Assembly: GCF_010183535.1 (NCBI RefSeq)
Contig: NC_071330.1
Coordinates: 2,027,717 to 2,091,716, forward strand
Source: Caenorhabditis remanei
Lineage: Eukaryota > Nematoda > Chromadorea > Rhabditida > Rhabditidae
DNA: 64,000 nucleotides
Direction: 5' to 3'
The position numbers and the translations under genes were made by a program. Below the pieces are notes generated by a model. It was not told the DNA's origin and made no database searches. It was given only the letters and a program-made list of their open reading frames with translations. The number at the start of each line of letters is the position of its first letter. The first letter of the stretch is position 1. This document shows positions 1 through 11,470 of the stretch, one piece after another.

Positions 1-135
1 CAGATCATATCTCCCTCCCGGTTCTCACCTTCAGTAAACTCTCCAATACTCTCCAACACACTACTCATTTGCCCACAGGAGTCATTCATTCGACTCATCT
101 GCCTATTTGGTTACTCAAATCAATAATTCATTCAA
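1..135 (+). promoter_or_regulatory. Partial upstream block of first F-box gene
   Basis: This is the truncated 5' flank of the gene that follows. It contains the family leader: a CTCC-rich stretch, a 'cccacagga' segment and an AATTCA run just before the ATG. The usual AATCGATAAT is degraded here to AATCAATAAT. The part of the shared upstream block that carries the TTTGCCAGAAGG motif lies outside the window. Confidence 0.5.
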
Positions 136-1242
136 ATGGGACCTACTTTCCCCCTATTTCGACTACCCGATAATGTTATCGTCCACGTGCTTGAAAACAT
201 GTATTTCTATCAGCTGTGAGTTAACAAATATAAAAAATCGATCGTCTCTCATTTGATAAACGTTACGAATCTGCTGACTGCTACGTCTTGAAAACTAACT
301 ATTTCTATATTTTTCAGATTGAATATCTCTCTTGTCTCAACAAGAGCCAAAACTCTTGTTACATCCACTTGCCTTGAAGCAGACCTCATCAACATCAAAA
401 TTTATCATTTTATAGACATAGAAGTGCTCTTTCGAGATACGACAAGAATGTATCTCTGCTTTTATTATGACGGCAATGATGAGAATGCGGCACAACCCGT
501 AGATGATCTAAATAGGCTATCGGCCGTAGATATTACTCTTCCAGTTGATGCGTTTCTTCTATGGGGAGAAACAGTTCAATCATCCACCCCATTCAACTTC
601 ATCGATTGGATGAATCACATTCGGACTATATTCTGCTTTGCCAAACCACCGAATGTTTGTTTTCATCATGAATGTGAGAGATTTGATGCTCAATATTTAA
701 AAGAAGCAATTGGAAATGTCGATGTTCTTCGTGTGGATAGTGAAGTAACTCTTATTTATAGCAAGGACATTTTGAAATATTTCAATACACCCAACGAATT
801 ATTTCTGGAAAGGAATCCACTTGAAGAAGTCTCAGAAACTCAAAAGATCTTTATTCAAAACTTCAAAATGTTCGAATTTGATGATGTATATTCATTGGAT
901 GATCTGTTAATGGTCAACAGTGAGAAAGTCAGATTCCGTCATCCAATATCTCAGAAACAATTTAACCGATTCGTCAAGCTTTGGATCAATGGATCTAATC
1001 AACGACAACAATACATGCTTTTAGCAATCAACAAAAAAGATTTTGTCAGTGGAGAAGTGTATTTGAAAGGAATCAAATGCATGGAAATGAAAGAAGAGGC
1101 GAAAAAAGAGATCCGTGAAAAACACAGACTCATGAAATCTGTCGATATGATTAAGATCAAACGGAAGGATGGGACAATTGCAGTGATTGGGATCAAAGAT
1201 TCAGGAGATACTCTCTATGTCCACTTCATTGTGCAACACTAA
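136..1242 (+). CDS. F-box/FBA_2 protein, divergent member
   Basis: Two exons, 136..215 and 318..1242, give 334 residues. Exon 1 is 80 nt and ends two bases into a codon, so it joins in frame across a GTGAGT...TTTCAG intron. Residues about 5-45 form the F-box (RLPDN at the start, SLVSTRAKTLV at the end), which in this superfamily binds Skp1 in SCF ubiquitin ligases. Residues about 100-330 match the nematode FBA_2 pattern, thought to recognise substrates: a DWMNHIR segment, then YSLDDLLMVNSEKV, then the SQKQFNRF helix. The usually invariant KHWIRGSNPRLQ core has drifted to KLWINGSNQRQQ, so substrate binding may differ or be relaxed. There is an insert of about seven residues before the VDITLPV strand. 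Function is inferred from family membership only. Confidence 0.85.
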
Positions 1243-2231
1243 ACCTGAATTGAATTTGAAAATGCTTTTGGCGGATTTCTGTTTATCCCATGTCTTCCTT
1301 TCTATTTTGCTTTTTTAATAACTTTTGCTTTATCTTCTTTCTTTAAATTTTAAAAACGCATTGATTTTATAACTACACTCCATATTCAACTTGATACTAT
1401 TCATTATTTTTGGTTCCTGATATTTCTTTACCTGAATTCCCGACCATCGCTATTTATTGTATTACGTATTTTATTCGTTCAATCTTCACGTGTCAAGTAA
1501 ACGTTAATAAATCTTTACTATTAACATCTTTACTATTAACAAACGCAAACGACTGTATGTTTGTTTGTGTGTCGCCGATCCTACCGCCTTCCCTACTGGA
1601 CCGACAAAAGATCAGAAATTTCCCCCGCTTGATGCCCGTCTTTTTCTTTTTTCAAAATTCTCAAAATTACGTCTTCTAGATCAAAAAAATTGGATTTCAA
1701 GCCAAAGTCCAAGAGAGAGAGAAGTGGGAGGCGGTCGGCAAAACCCGTGAAACGTCACCTTCTCAGTGGCGCGTGGATAAAGGGGAATGCGCCGACCGTC
1801 CGATCTGGCAAATGAAGCAACGTTGACTACAGGTAGTTGGTTCAACCCCGGACACGAAATAATAGCGTTTTAAATCATTTGAATTTCATCTCTAATGTAG
1901 CCAGCGGCTGCATAGCCGTCTGGTAATAATAAATATGTTAAAACGAACATAATTTAGAGAATGGAGAGCCAATACTTTTTAGTCCAATACAATGAAACGG
2001 ACATGAAGCGTATTCCCTGTATAACGCCAAGAAAAATATGTTTCAATTTTCTCTTGCAACATTTTGTTAGAAAATTTATTAAATAAACATGTATCAGCGG
2101 CTTTCTTTTACAATAATATCAGAGCAGTTAAAAACAGAGATAAGACGAAAAATTGGTGACTTAACACAATGGGGTGGTGTAAATAAAATGAAACATAATA
2201 TTGTGGAACACACTTGCATGCCCGATATGTT
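1243..2231. other. Intergenic: 3' flanks of two convergent F-box genes
   Basis: The left part is the 3' flank of the first gene and shares its 'tgcttttggcg...ataacttttg' text with other members (around 55.66-55.74 kb and 38.49-38.56 kb). The middle holds a tRNA-like repeat, listed separately. Bases 2040-2231 are the 3' block typical of one F-box subgroup ('attaaataaacatgtatcag...cagagataa'), which recurs near 7.9, 9.5, 52.2 and 63.5 kb. I see no other gene. Confidence 0.6.
1565..1855 (+). repeat. SINE-like repeat with tRNA-type A and B boxes
   Basis: This segment is repeated in inverse orientation at about 51390-51735. Bases 1804-1845 carry an A-box-like 'tggcaaatgaagc' and, about 33 nt on, a good B-box 'ggttcaacccc', the spacing expected of RNA polymerase III internal promoters. 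The other shared end is a C/T-rich strip with 'ccgatcctaccgcc' and 'ctcaaaattacg'. The cloverleaf arms do not pair properly, so this is not a working tRNA gene. A tRNA-derived SINE is the simplest reading. Confidence 0.45.
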
Positions 2232-3246
2232 TTAGTAATAGGCGAAGAAACGGATGTAAAGAATATTTTCGAAATCCTTGGTCGCAATCACTGCAGTTGT
2301 CTCGTCGTTCCGTCTGATCTCAACCATATAATCACTGACAATTCCTTGTTCCTCACAGATTGCAAGTTGCTTCACTTCTGCCACATCAACACAATCAATT
2401 CCTTTTAGAAGCACTTCTCTGCTCACGGAAGTAGTATTATCGATTGATAGGAACATGTCTTGAAGTCTTGGATTCGAACCACGGATCCAGTGTTTGAGGA
2501 ATTGGTTGAACTGTTTCTGAGATATTGGTTTTGTGAATCTGACTTCTTCACTGTTGACCAACAACATATCATCCAGTGAGTATACATCACGAAACTCAAT
2601 TTTTTCGAAGTTTTGAATGAAAAATGTTTGAACTTCACAATTATCTTCAAATGGATTGCTTTCCAAAGCGAGTTTTTTCAGGTCTTTGAAACTATTCAAA
2701 ATTTGTTTGCTGTGAATATCAGTGACACCTTCAGTTATAGCAAGACTATTGACGTTGTTTAACGTATTCTTCAGTGATTCCATTTCAAACTGCTCACTGC
2801 CTGGCTTAAATGCTACTGCTAGTAGATTAGTACAACAGAATATAGTCAGAATGTGATTCAACCAATCGCTGAAGTTAAATGAAGTTGATGGTTGGAAAGG
2901 TTGGTGTAGAGAAAAGGTAGAAGCAGAGATCGGGCGAGTAACGTCAAATTCGGCATTCTGATCATTCGAACCATTGCTAAAAATCAAATTCCACCCGGAT
3001 GTATCAAAGTTCACATTTAGACAAATTTCGAAAGAAATGCCGATGTAAACACTAACGGCTCTCAATCCCAATGAAGTCACAAGGTTTTTGGTTTTCGTTG
3101 AGACAAGGGAGAAGATGAATCTGAAAAAATGAAGGGTTCTACAAGTAGCTGCAGCAAAAGACTCACAGTCGATCAGAATTCATGTTTTGGAGCACGTGAA
3201 CGATAGCATTCTCGGGTTGTCGAAATAGCGGGAAAGTAGGTTCCAT
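2232..3246 (-). CDS. F-box/FBA_2 protein
   Basis: Exons on the minus strand are 3167..3246 and 2232..3120, giving 322 residues with a 46-bp intron. It belongs to the subgroup in which the first strand of the associated domain reads EFDVTRPIS rather than VDITLPV and whose C-terminus ends FFAYY. The core QKQFNQFLKHWIRGSNPRLQ is intact. One oddity is that the leucine-proline at the F-box start, RLPEN in sisters, is RQPEN here. That leucine normally packs against Skp1, so binding could be weakened. The 3' block beyond the stop is shared with the genes at 8.1, 9.7 and 52.4 kb. Confidence 0.85.
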
Positions 3247-4035
3247 TCGAACTCGAGTTATCGATTTTTATGGACAAATGAGTAGATGGTCGGAGAGAGT
3301 AAGCGACGGGGCAGGCCGGGAGATGTTCTGAGAAATGATTGTGTCGCTCTATTTGATTTACCAGAAGAATACTATTTGAATCAACGTTGTTTCTAGGTAG
3401 TTTGTATGATGGGGAACGGGGGTTGTTATTTGATTTCCCAGAAGGTTTTCTAGAATCTTCTGTCATAGGTTTCCTTCTGTCAAGGGCTTTGGTTCTCAGC
3501 CCATTATGAAGAGGAGGGGATAAGAATCGTGACCATCTGCTCAAATATTCTAATGCCCTGTTGTTAGTGCCACGTGACCCATTGGAAAATTAGGTGTCAG
3601 AACTGGGCACATCTCTTACTATTAGATTAACCTCCACGTAGATCTATATATTTTTAGGTGCGGTTCTGAGAAATGAGGGTGTCGTCATATTTTTTCTGAC
3701 AGAAGAAGACTATTAGCACCAACGTTCATTCTGGGAAATGAGGCTGTCATATTATTGCCAGAAGGTTCTCAGTACTCATTCGTCAAATCAAATGGATAGA
3801 AAAGTTCTTCCGGCACTCTTCTATTAGTAAATATGTTGCGATGCTTCAGACACCCCCAAACTTTAGATCTTATCGAGGTACAGTGAGTGGAAACATTATT
3901 ATCTAGAAGCATTTTGTTGGATTGTTTGTTCAAAAAACATTTATTTAAAGTTCTCTGTTTTTAGTTTATCAAAATAGTTTTAAAACATTGGCGAAATAGA
4001 AATAATAGTGGAGAATAGCTTGGAAAGCAAATGCT
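3247..4035. other. Intergenic: upstream and 3' blocks of F-box units
   Basis: Bases 3247-3500 are the upstream block of the minus-strand gene, with a 'taccagaaga' variant of the shared motif at 3361 and a second copy, 'cccagaaggtttt', near 3440. Bases 3650-3800 hold further partial motif copies ('ctgagaaatgagggtgtcg', 'ttgccagaaggttctcag'). Bases 3855-4035 resemble the 3' flank of the next unit, including a 'ctttagatcttatcgagg' stretch that is also found at 5992. I see no coding region. Confidence 0.5.
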
Positions 4036-5063
4036 TTAGTACAGCACTATAAAACGGATAAAAATAACATTCTGGAATTCCTTGGTCGCAATCACTGCAG
4101 GTGTTCCGTCTTTCCGTCTGATCGCAACCATATAATAACTGACAATGCCGATGCTGTGATTTTGACAGATTTCTTGTTGCTTTTCTTTGCCCACATCAAC
4201 ACATTGAATTCCTTTCAGAAGCATTTCTCTGCTCACAAAATCAGTTTTATCGATTTTTAGAAACATGTATTGCAGTCTTGGATTGGACCCACGGATCCAA
4301 TGTTTGACAAATCGGTTGAATTGTTTCTGAGATATTGGACGATAGAAGTTGACTTCTTCACTGTTGATCAATAACATGTCATCTAATGAGTATACATCAC
4401 GGAATACAATTCCATTGTAGTTTTTAATGAAGATTTGTTGAATCTGACTAGTATCTTCAAATGGGTTTTTAAACAAATACAATTTGTTAGGAGTATTGAA
4501 ACATTTCAAAACATTCCTGCTCGAATCGTTAGTCAGTAGGTGATTCGGAATGAGTGTCCTGATACTTCCAATTATTTCTTTCAACGACTCAATTTCAAAT
4601 CTTTCGCAGCCTAGATCAAAATAAATGTTCAGTGGCTGATTGCAACATAACACTAACTGAATGTGATGCAACCAATCGCTGAGGTTGAATGGAGTTGATG
4701 ATTGAATTGTTCTGTCCTCGTTATTAAAAGAAGCCGCAACTGGAAGACTAATGTCTACTGGTAGTACCTCATTTTGATTATTCGAATCATCGTAAAAGTT
4801 CAGAGTCAAATGAGATTTAGTAGTGTGCACAATTACACTAATTTTACTAAAAATGGCGATGGTAACATCATTTGCTTCTATGCTTAATGATGTCACAAGT
4901 CGTTTGATTTTCGAAGAGACAAGGGAAAAGATTAATCTGAAAAAATAAACTATTTTAGAAGATGCTCCAGCAAAAAAACTTACAGTTGATTAAGATTCAT
5001 GTTTTTGAGCACGTGGACGATAGCATTTTCAGGAAGTCTAAGTAGTGGAAAAGTAGGTTCCAT
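4036..5063 (-). CDS. F-box/FBA_2 protein
   Basis: Exons on the minus strand are 4984..5063 and 4036..4936, giving 326 residues with a 47-bp GTAAGT intron. The F-box begins RLPENAIVHVLKNM and closes with SLVSSKIKRLVTSL. The associated domain holds DWLHHIQ, YSLDDMLLINSEEV, QKQFNRFVKHWIRGSNPRLQ and the C-terminal IRRKDGTPAVIATK strand. It is of the VDISLPVAASF subgroup with a C-terminus of FIVLY. It is nearest in form to the genes at 8.1, 14.0 and 62.3 kb, which share the NTLIPNHLL/SSRNVLKCFN region. No breaks are seen. Confidence 0.88.
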
Positions 5064-5533
5064 TCGAATGAATTATCGATTCTTGTGGACAACTGGGGCA
5101 GAGGGTTGGAGAGAATAAGTGACGGTGTAGGGCGGGAGGGAGGTATGTTAGGGGAATGAGGGTGTCGCTCTATTTGGTTTGCCAGAAGGTTCTCTAGAGT
5201 AATCTGTCGAAGTACACTGGGAATGTTGACAGAGCACATTTATGAATCCTTGAGGTGTGGTGTCCGGGAGAGAGGTATGCAAATGAAAATGTGGTATTGT
5301 ATGGTTTCCCAGAAGGAGATTGTTCTTTTTGGAAAAGTTGGATGACCGTGGGGGACAATGTTGTTAGGGGCCATCTGTCACAAAATTAGCAGATAGGAAA
5401 GGAGTTGAGTTCTGGGAAATGAGGGTCTCGCTCTATTTGGTTTGCCAGAAGATTCTCAGGACTCGTCCGTTATACCGAGTAGAGAGAAAGGTTCTTGTCT
5501 GTGTAAATATGTAGAGAAGTTTCAAATACTTTA
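5064..5533. other. Intergenic: repeated upstream blocks
   Basis: After the AATTATCGATTCTTGTGGAC leader of the minus-strand gene, the shared upstream motif occurs at least three times (near 5165, 5310 and 5430: 'tttggtttgccagaag' or 'tttcccagaag'), each preceded by a 'gaaatgagggt' element. The multiplicity suggests tandem duplication inside promoters. No gene is seen. Confidence 0.5.
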
Positions 5534-5986
5534 CAAGGGAAGTCTTTGGAGACGCCACTTTCAAACGACCTATAAATTTGATTATAGGTATTTTCGACTA
5601 CGGGGAGTCCATTTCTGCAGTCAAAACCTGCTAAATGTCTCTATGAGCCGAGTTATGAGCTCTTAAACTTTTCATATGGGCAAGCTTTTTCACATGGAAT
5701 TCCAAATCGGACGTATATACGCCACTGCTCAGTTGAATTTGTGTTCCTCAGCGGTTTACCTGTGTTTGTAAGTTGCAAAAAAGAGAAAATCTAGCGTATA
5801 CTACTTGTCGATTTAGAATTTCATGTGCAAAAGCTTATCTATACGAAAAGTTTAAAAGCTCATAACTCGGCTCACAGAGACATTTAGCAGGTTTTGACTG
5901 CAGAAATGGACTCCCCGTGGTCGAAAATACCTATGACCAAATTTATAGCTCGTTTGAAAGTGGCGTCTCCAAAGACTTCCCTTGTT
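5534..5986. repeat. Foldback element with about 175-bp arms
   Basis: Bases 5534-5711 pair with 5810-5986 as an imperfect inverted repeat. The left arm starts 'aagggaagtctttggagacg' and the right arm ends with its complement. A roughly 100-bp loop lies between them. The element sits in the 3' flank of the next F-box gene, between text that is continuous at 3833-3880. No reading frame longer than chance lies inside, and no clear target duplication was found. A palindromic MITE is likely. Confidence 0.6.
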
Positions 5987-6170
5987 AGAACTTTAGATCC
6001 AATCGAGGTGGTACTGTGCCTGGAAACAATGTTCTTTAGAAACATTTTGTTGGAGTGTTTATTCAAACAACATTTATTCAAATGTTACAGACGAAACAAA
6101 TGTTACAGAAGAACGATGTTACAGACGAACGCAGAAAAATAGAAGTAAGTTTACAAAAAGTGGTAAGTTT

Positions 6171-7190
6171 TTAGTAAAAAACGATGAAACGGACACAAAG
6201 AACATTCAGGAAATCCTCGGCCGCAATCACTGCAGGTGTCCCATCTTTCCGTCTGATCGCAACCATATAATAACTTTTAATTCTGTATTTCCGACAGATT
6301 TCTTGTTGATCTTCTTCCGCAACATCAAAACAATCAATTCCTTTCAGAGGCTCTTCGCTGCTCACGGAATCAGTGTTATCGATTGATAGAAACATGTATT
6401 GTAGTCTTGGATTAGACCCACGGATCCAGTGTTTAAGGAATTGGTTGAACTGTTTCTGAGATATTGGTTTTGTGAATCTGACTTTTTCACTGTTGACCAA
6501 TAACATGTCATCCAACGAGTATACACCAGGAAATGCGATCATTTTGTAGTTTTGAATAAATAATTTTTGAATTTCACAAACTTCGTCGAATGGGTTCCTT
6601 TCCAGAAATAATTCGTTGGGTGCATTGAAACATTTCAAAACTTCCTTTTTATAAACATCAGTTACTTGACCAGCTACAGAGAGAACATCGACATTTCCAA
6701 TTGCATCTTTCAACGATTGAACTTCAAATCTTTCACAATATTGATAAAAGCCAAGGTCTAGTGGTTGACTGTAACAGAACACTAACTGAATGTGTTTCAT
6801 CCAATCGCTGAAGTTAAATGGAGTGGTTGTCTGAATTCTTCTGCTTTGATATTTAAAATAATCAGTAATTGGAGGAGTAATGTCTGCGTAGAACAACTCA
6901 TTCTTATCGTTCGGATCGTTATAGATACTCAGAGTAAAATGGGATTTCGTAGTGTACACATTTATTCTAATCCTACGAGAAATGCCGATGTGAACATCAC
7001 GGGCTTTTATGCCAAATGATGTCACAAGGCTCTTGGTTTTTGATGAGACCAGGGAAATGATAAATCTAAAAGAAAATTTATTTTAGAAGAAACTGCAGCA
7101 AAGAACTTACAGTTGATCAAGATTCGTATTTTTGAGAACATTGAAAATAGCATTCTCGGGAAGACGTAGTAGAGGAAAAGTAGGTTCCAT
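6171..7190 (-). CDS. F-box/FBA_2 protein
   Basis: Exons on the minus strand are 7111..7190 and 6171..7065, giving 324 residues with a 45-bp intron. The F-box first exon reads RLPENAIFNVLKNTNLDQL. In the associated domain the hydrophobic strands are YSLDDMLLVNSEKV and the core QKQFNQFLKHWIRGSNPRLQ. The first strand carries VYTTKSHFTLSIYNDPNDKN, shared with the gene at 4.0 kb. The C-terminus is VRFIVFY. The 3' flank is interrupted by the foldback element at 5.5-6.0 kb. Confidence 0.88.
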
Positions 7191-8101
7191 TTGAACAAAT
7201 TATCGATTCTTGTGGTCAAATGAGTGTAGGCCGGGAGGAGGAGTGTTAGGGGGAGATGATGGTGTAGTTATATTTGGTTTGGCAGAAGGTTATCTGGACT
7301 ACTCTGTCGAAGTACACAGGGAATGTTGACAGAGCAAATGGAAATTCCTTGCATTCCTTCACACATGTAGAGACTTTTCGAAACTAAATAAATGGGAGGT
7401 GAACACATTGGTTGGAAAGATATGTTCCAGTATTCTCTCACAGGGGTCCTCAATTTACCGCGCAAAAGTTTGTCGTGGCGCTGTTTTTTGAATTGTTTGA
7501 GTAAGTGTTTGAAACTTTCAAAAATGTGACACTTTGCAGTGAGTTGAATGGATTGATCACCTATGAAAGTAAGTCGCTTTTTCGACAAAAGTTTCGATAA
7601 TTTTTCAGCCAAGTTTCATCCATTTCGCTCTAATGGTTCAGTAGTTAGATTTGATTGCATTTGGGCGGGTAATTCTGAACCACCATGTCCCGCGCGTCCC
7701 GCGCGTCCCAGATAGTCAGAAAACGGTTAAAAATGAACCTATGTATATTATTAAAATTTTGGAATCGCGTCCCCAGCTATGTATGTTCAGGCCCAGTGAA
7801 AGCTTGACTACTCTCCGACAAATATTGTCTGTTTTCCAAAATGATAGGAAAAAAGTTTGACGCCCGATTTTGAGCGCTACTTAGAACATTTTGTAGGGAA
7901 ATTTATCAAATAATTATGTATGTATCAGTAGCTTTCCATTACAATGATATAAAAACAGAGATATAACAAAAGATTAGTGGAGAAAAAAAAGAAAATTATC
8001 ATGTTCTGGAGTAGCCAACAACGGAATAGTTATAACTTAACAAATGCAGGGATTGTCGGAAAAAATGAGACAGGAATTATAAAACACACTTGCCGATATA
8101 T
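7191..8101. other. Intergenic with an insertion of unknown type
   Basis: Bases 7191-7340 are the leader and motif block of the minus-strand gene. Bases about 7385-7870 interrupt what is continuous 3'-flank text in sister units (between 'gtagagacttttcgaaa' and 'aacattttgtaggg'). The insert contains a short GC-rich doublet of 'cccgcgcgt' at about 7688-7708 and no credible gene. Bases 7870-8101 are the standard 3' block of the next unit. Confidence 0.45.
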
Positions 8102-9198
8102 TTAATGAACGGCGAAGACGCAGATATGAAGAATATTATTTTCGTACGTCTTGGTTGCAATCACTGCAGGTGTCCCGTCGTTTCGTCTGATCTCAACCAT
8201 ATGGTAACTGAGAGTTTGAAATTTATTTAAAATAAATTTATCGACAAGAAGTTTCCGACAGGTTTCTAGTCGCTCTTCTCCTGCCACATCAACACAATGA
8301 ATTCCTTTCAAAAGCACTTCTCTGCTCACGGAATTAGGATCATCAATTGCTAGTTCTATGTATTGTAGTCTTGGATTCGAGCCACGGATCCAGTGTTTGA
8401 GGAATTGATTGCATTGTTTTTGAGTTGGTCGATGATGGAATTCAACTGATTCACTGTTGATCAATAGCATGTCATCTAAGGAGTAAACGCCATCAAATAA
8501 AATTCTTTTGTAGTTTCGAATGAAGATTTGTTGAATCTGACAAGCTTCTTCAAATGGGTTTCTGCCGAGATGCAATTTGCTTGAGACATTGAAACATTTC
8601 AAAACTTTTCTGATCGATTCGTCTGTCAATACGTCAATCGGAATTAGCGTATTAATATTTCCAATTGTTTCTTTCAACGACTCAATTCCAAATCTTTCGC
8701 AGCCTTGACAAAAAAAAACTTTCGGTGACTGATTGCAACAGAACACTGACTGAATATGATTCAACCAATCGCTGAAGTTGTATGGAGGGGATGCCAAAAT
8801 TCTTGTGTCTTCATATCCAACATAAGCAGCAACTGGAAGAGTTATATCTACTGGTAATAACCCGTTCTGATCATTCAAATCTTTATATAAATACAGATTC
8901 AAATCTGATCTTTCATTTAACACATTCACCCTAATACTGTGCGAAATGATGATGTCAAAAACCCTTAGTTTTAATTCTAATGCTGACACAAGTTTCTTAG
9001 TTTTCGATGAGACAAGGGAGAATTCAAACCTGAAATGAAACATGATGTTTATGAAATGTCTTTTCAGTTTATTTGTACCCAGAAAGAAACCACATTCCCA
9101 AAATAGCAAATAACTCACAATTGTGTCAAAGGAAAGTTCTTGATCACTTCGATGATGACATTCTCGGAAAGTCGCAGTAGAGGAAAAGTAGATTCCAT
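8102..9198 (-). CDS. F-box/FBA_2 protein with a C-terminal insertion
   Basis: Exons on the minus strand are 9119..9198 and 8102..9029, giving 335 residues with an 89-bp intron. The intron itself is open in frame, so an upstream start inside it would be spurious; the conserved ATG of exon 1 at 9198 is chosen instead. The F-box reads RLSENVIIEVIKNF, with proline of the usual LP replaced by serine. Before the last IRRNDGTPAVIATK strand there are about eleven additional residues (around VDKFILNKFQT) absent from sisters, encoded by an in-frame insertion at about 8215-8250. The core KHWIRGSNPRLQ is intact. Confidence 0.87.
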
Positions 9199-9699
9199 TC
9201 GAACTTGAATTATTGATTCTTGTGGTCGAATGGGCAGAGGTTTAGGGAAAATAGTCGAGTGTATACGCCGGGAGATGTTGAGGGTGTCGCTCTGTTTGGT
9301 TTGCCAGAATGTTCTCTGGAGTCAGCTGTCGAAGTGTTCTGGGAATGTTGACAGACCAAATGGATAAAATATTTCTTGTATTACTTCACACATGTAGAGA
9401 CTTTTCGAAATTTTCATTACTACTGAGGCGTACAACGCCTAGAAAGATATGCTTCAATATTCTCTTATAACATTTTGTAAAAAAAATTTATTAAATAAAC
9501 ATAAATCAGTAGTTTTTCATGACCATAATATTAGAACAGAGATACAACGAAAAATTGGTGACTTAACATAATGGGATGGTGTATAATAGAACAATATCGT
9601 GGAATACACTTGTAAGATAATGAACACAATTTCGCAAATGCGGATCATAAGTAGAAAGAAATCCAATTGTGGAACAGACTCTTCAAACCAATGGGGGTT
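9199..9699. other. Intergenic: promoter of one F-box gene, 3' block of the next
   Basis: Bases 9199-9370 hold the AATTATTGATTCTTGTGGTC leader, the CGGGAGATG element and one 'ttggtttgccagaatg' motif. The text 'gaatgttgacagaccaaatgg' follows at about 9345. Bases 9470-9699 are the 3' block of the next minus-strand gene. No coding region is seen. Confidence 0.5.
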
Positions 9700-10719
9700 T
9701 CAGTACAAAACAATTAGATGAATATTGGGATAATTCCCATCATTCGTCGTCGCAATCACTGCTGGTGTGCCGTCTTTTCGTATGATCTTAACCATATAAT
9801 CACTCGCAATTCTGTGTTTCCGACAAATTTCTAGTTGCTCTTCTTTTGCGACATCAACACACTGAATTCCTTTCAGAAGCATGTCTCTGCTCACGGACTC
9901 ACTGTTCTCGATGTTTAGATCCATGCGTTGCAGTCTTGAATTAGATCCGCGGATCCAGTGTTTGAGGAATTGGTTGAACTGTATCAGTGATATTCGACGC
10001 CAGAATTTGACTTTTTCACTGTTGACCAATAACATGTCATCCAATGAGTATACATCACGATATCTGATCATTCCGAAATTTTGAATGAAGATTTGTTGAA
10101 TTTGACAAGTATCTTCAAATGGGTTTCTATACAGATTTAATTGGTTCAAGTTTTCGAATGTATTCAAAATTCGTTTACTCTGAATATCAGTAATTTCGTC
10201 AGATATAGTTAGACAACTGACGTTCTTTATCGTATTTTTCAGCAATTCCAATTCAAATCGCTCACTACCTTGCCAGAAAGCTACACCTGGTGGTTCAGTA
10301 CAACAGAATATAGTCCGAATGTGATCTAACCAATCGCTGAAATAGAACGGAGTTGATTGTTGAGTGATTTTGTATGGAAATATATAATTAGGACACATTG
10401 GACGAGTAATGTCTAATTCGGCATACTGATCGTTTGAATCATTGCGAAAACCAAAACCCCACAAGGATCTTGGTCCAAAGCGGACAGATAGACTAATGCC
10501 AGCATAAATTTCAACGAAAATGCGGGCTCTCACTCCCAATGATGTGACAAGGTTTTTGGCTTTTGTTGAGACCAGGGAGAAGATTAACAACCTGAAAAGG
10601 TAAGAAGGGTTTTACAAAGCGCTGCAAACAGGAACTTACTGTTCAGCGTGATCCGTGCTTCGGAGCACTTCGATGATAACATTTTCGGGTAGTCGAAATA
10701 GAGGAAAAGTAGGTTCCAT
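9700..10719 (-). CDS. F-box/FBA_2 protein, shifted splice site
   Basis: Exons on the minus strand are 10640..10719 and 9700..10591, giving 323 residues with a 48-bp intron. Exon 1 is again 80 nt but ends ...DHAEQ instead of the usual ...QL, and the acceptor lies three bases earlier, so one extra residue (leucine) enters before LIFSLVS. It is of the ELDITRP subgroup. The core reads QFNQFLKHWIRGSNSRLQ, with serine replacing the proline of GSNPRL. The C-terminus is HLIVLY. Confidence 0.86.
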
Positions 10720-11139
10720 TAGACCGTAAATTATCGATTTTTAAGGACGAATGAGTAGAGGGTCGGAGAGAACAGTCGACGGTGAAGGTCTGCGGGAGGA
10801 ATATAAGGGAAAATAAGATTGTCGTTCTATTTGGTTTCCCAGAAGGTTTTCTAGAATCTTCTGCCATAGGTTTCCTTCTGACAAAAGCTTTGGTTCTCAG
10901 CCCATTATGAAGAAGAGGGGATAAGAATCATGACTATCTGCTCAAACATTCAAATGCCCAGTTGATGAGTAATTGAATGCGACGTCACACATTGGATAAT
11001 TAGATATCATAATTGGGCACATCTCGTAGACAAACCTCCACATGGGTCTGTCTATTTTAGTTCAAGTTTCACAACTACGAACGGTCGCGAAACTAAATTT
11101 GAATAGTATTTAAGACATGAAAAAACGAACTTGATACCA
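10720..11139. other. Intergenic: upstream block of F-box gene
   Basis: It contains the leader (ATTATCGATTTTTAAGGACG), one 'tttggtttcccagaagg' motif near 10830 and a segment matching 3480-3640 (from 'ggtttccttctg' to the 'aattgggcacatctc' stretch). The gene at 9.7 kb and the gene at 2.2 kb therefore share several hundred bases of 5' flank. I see no gene in it. Confidence 0.5.
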
Positions 11140-11470
11140 AACTTATCGAATTTCGGCTCGGCCCGGCTTCAAGAAAAAGTACCTATTTTTTGACCTGATT
11201 TTTTGAATTTTTCGAAGATTTTACATCAAAAAAATCCAATTTTAGGATGCATAACTTGCTTTTGATTGAATCCTGAAGTATAGTCAAAAATTCGACATTT
11301 TTGGAAAAAAATCAAAAAATTTTGAAAAAAAATGCAAAATTTCGTTCAAAATATAGTTGAAACTTTTTTTTTGAATTTCAAACCCCGGGTCGACGGGCCG
11401 GGCTCTGGGCCGGGCCGAGAAAAATTCCAATATCGACCCGGCCCGTGACAAGTTTGCTTGATACCAATTT
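11140..11470. repeat. GC-rich 'gggccgggcc' dispersed repeat
   Basis: Blocks of 'ggctcggcccggc' (about 11153) and 'ggccgggctctgggccgggc' (about 11396) enclose an AT-rich middle with runs of A and T. The flank 'cccggcccgtgacaagt' recurs, inverted or direct, at 13190 and 53785-54200, usually next to 'acttgtcaaaaatcgggc'. This marks a dispersed family with GC-rich ends. No coding frame is convincing. Confidence 0.5.

Noticed and set aside
1794..1849. A tRNA gene on the plus strand
   Set aside because: A- and B-box-like text is present but acceptor and anticodon stems do not pair, and the segment belongs to a longer repeat also seen at 51.4 kb.
8102..9118. A 338-residue single-exon start for the 8.1-kb F-box gene
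   Set aside because: Its N-terminal part is intron sequence that happens to be open; the conserved 80-nt first exon at 9119-9198 fits the family.
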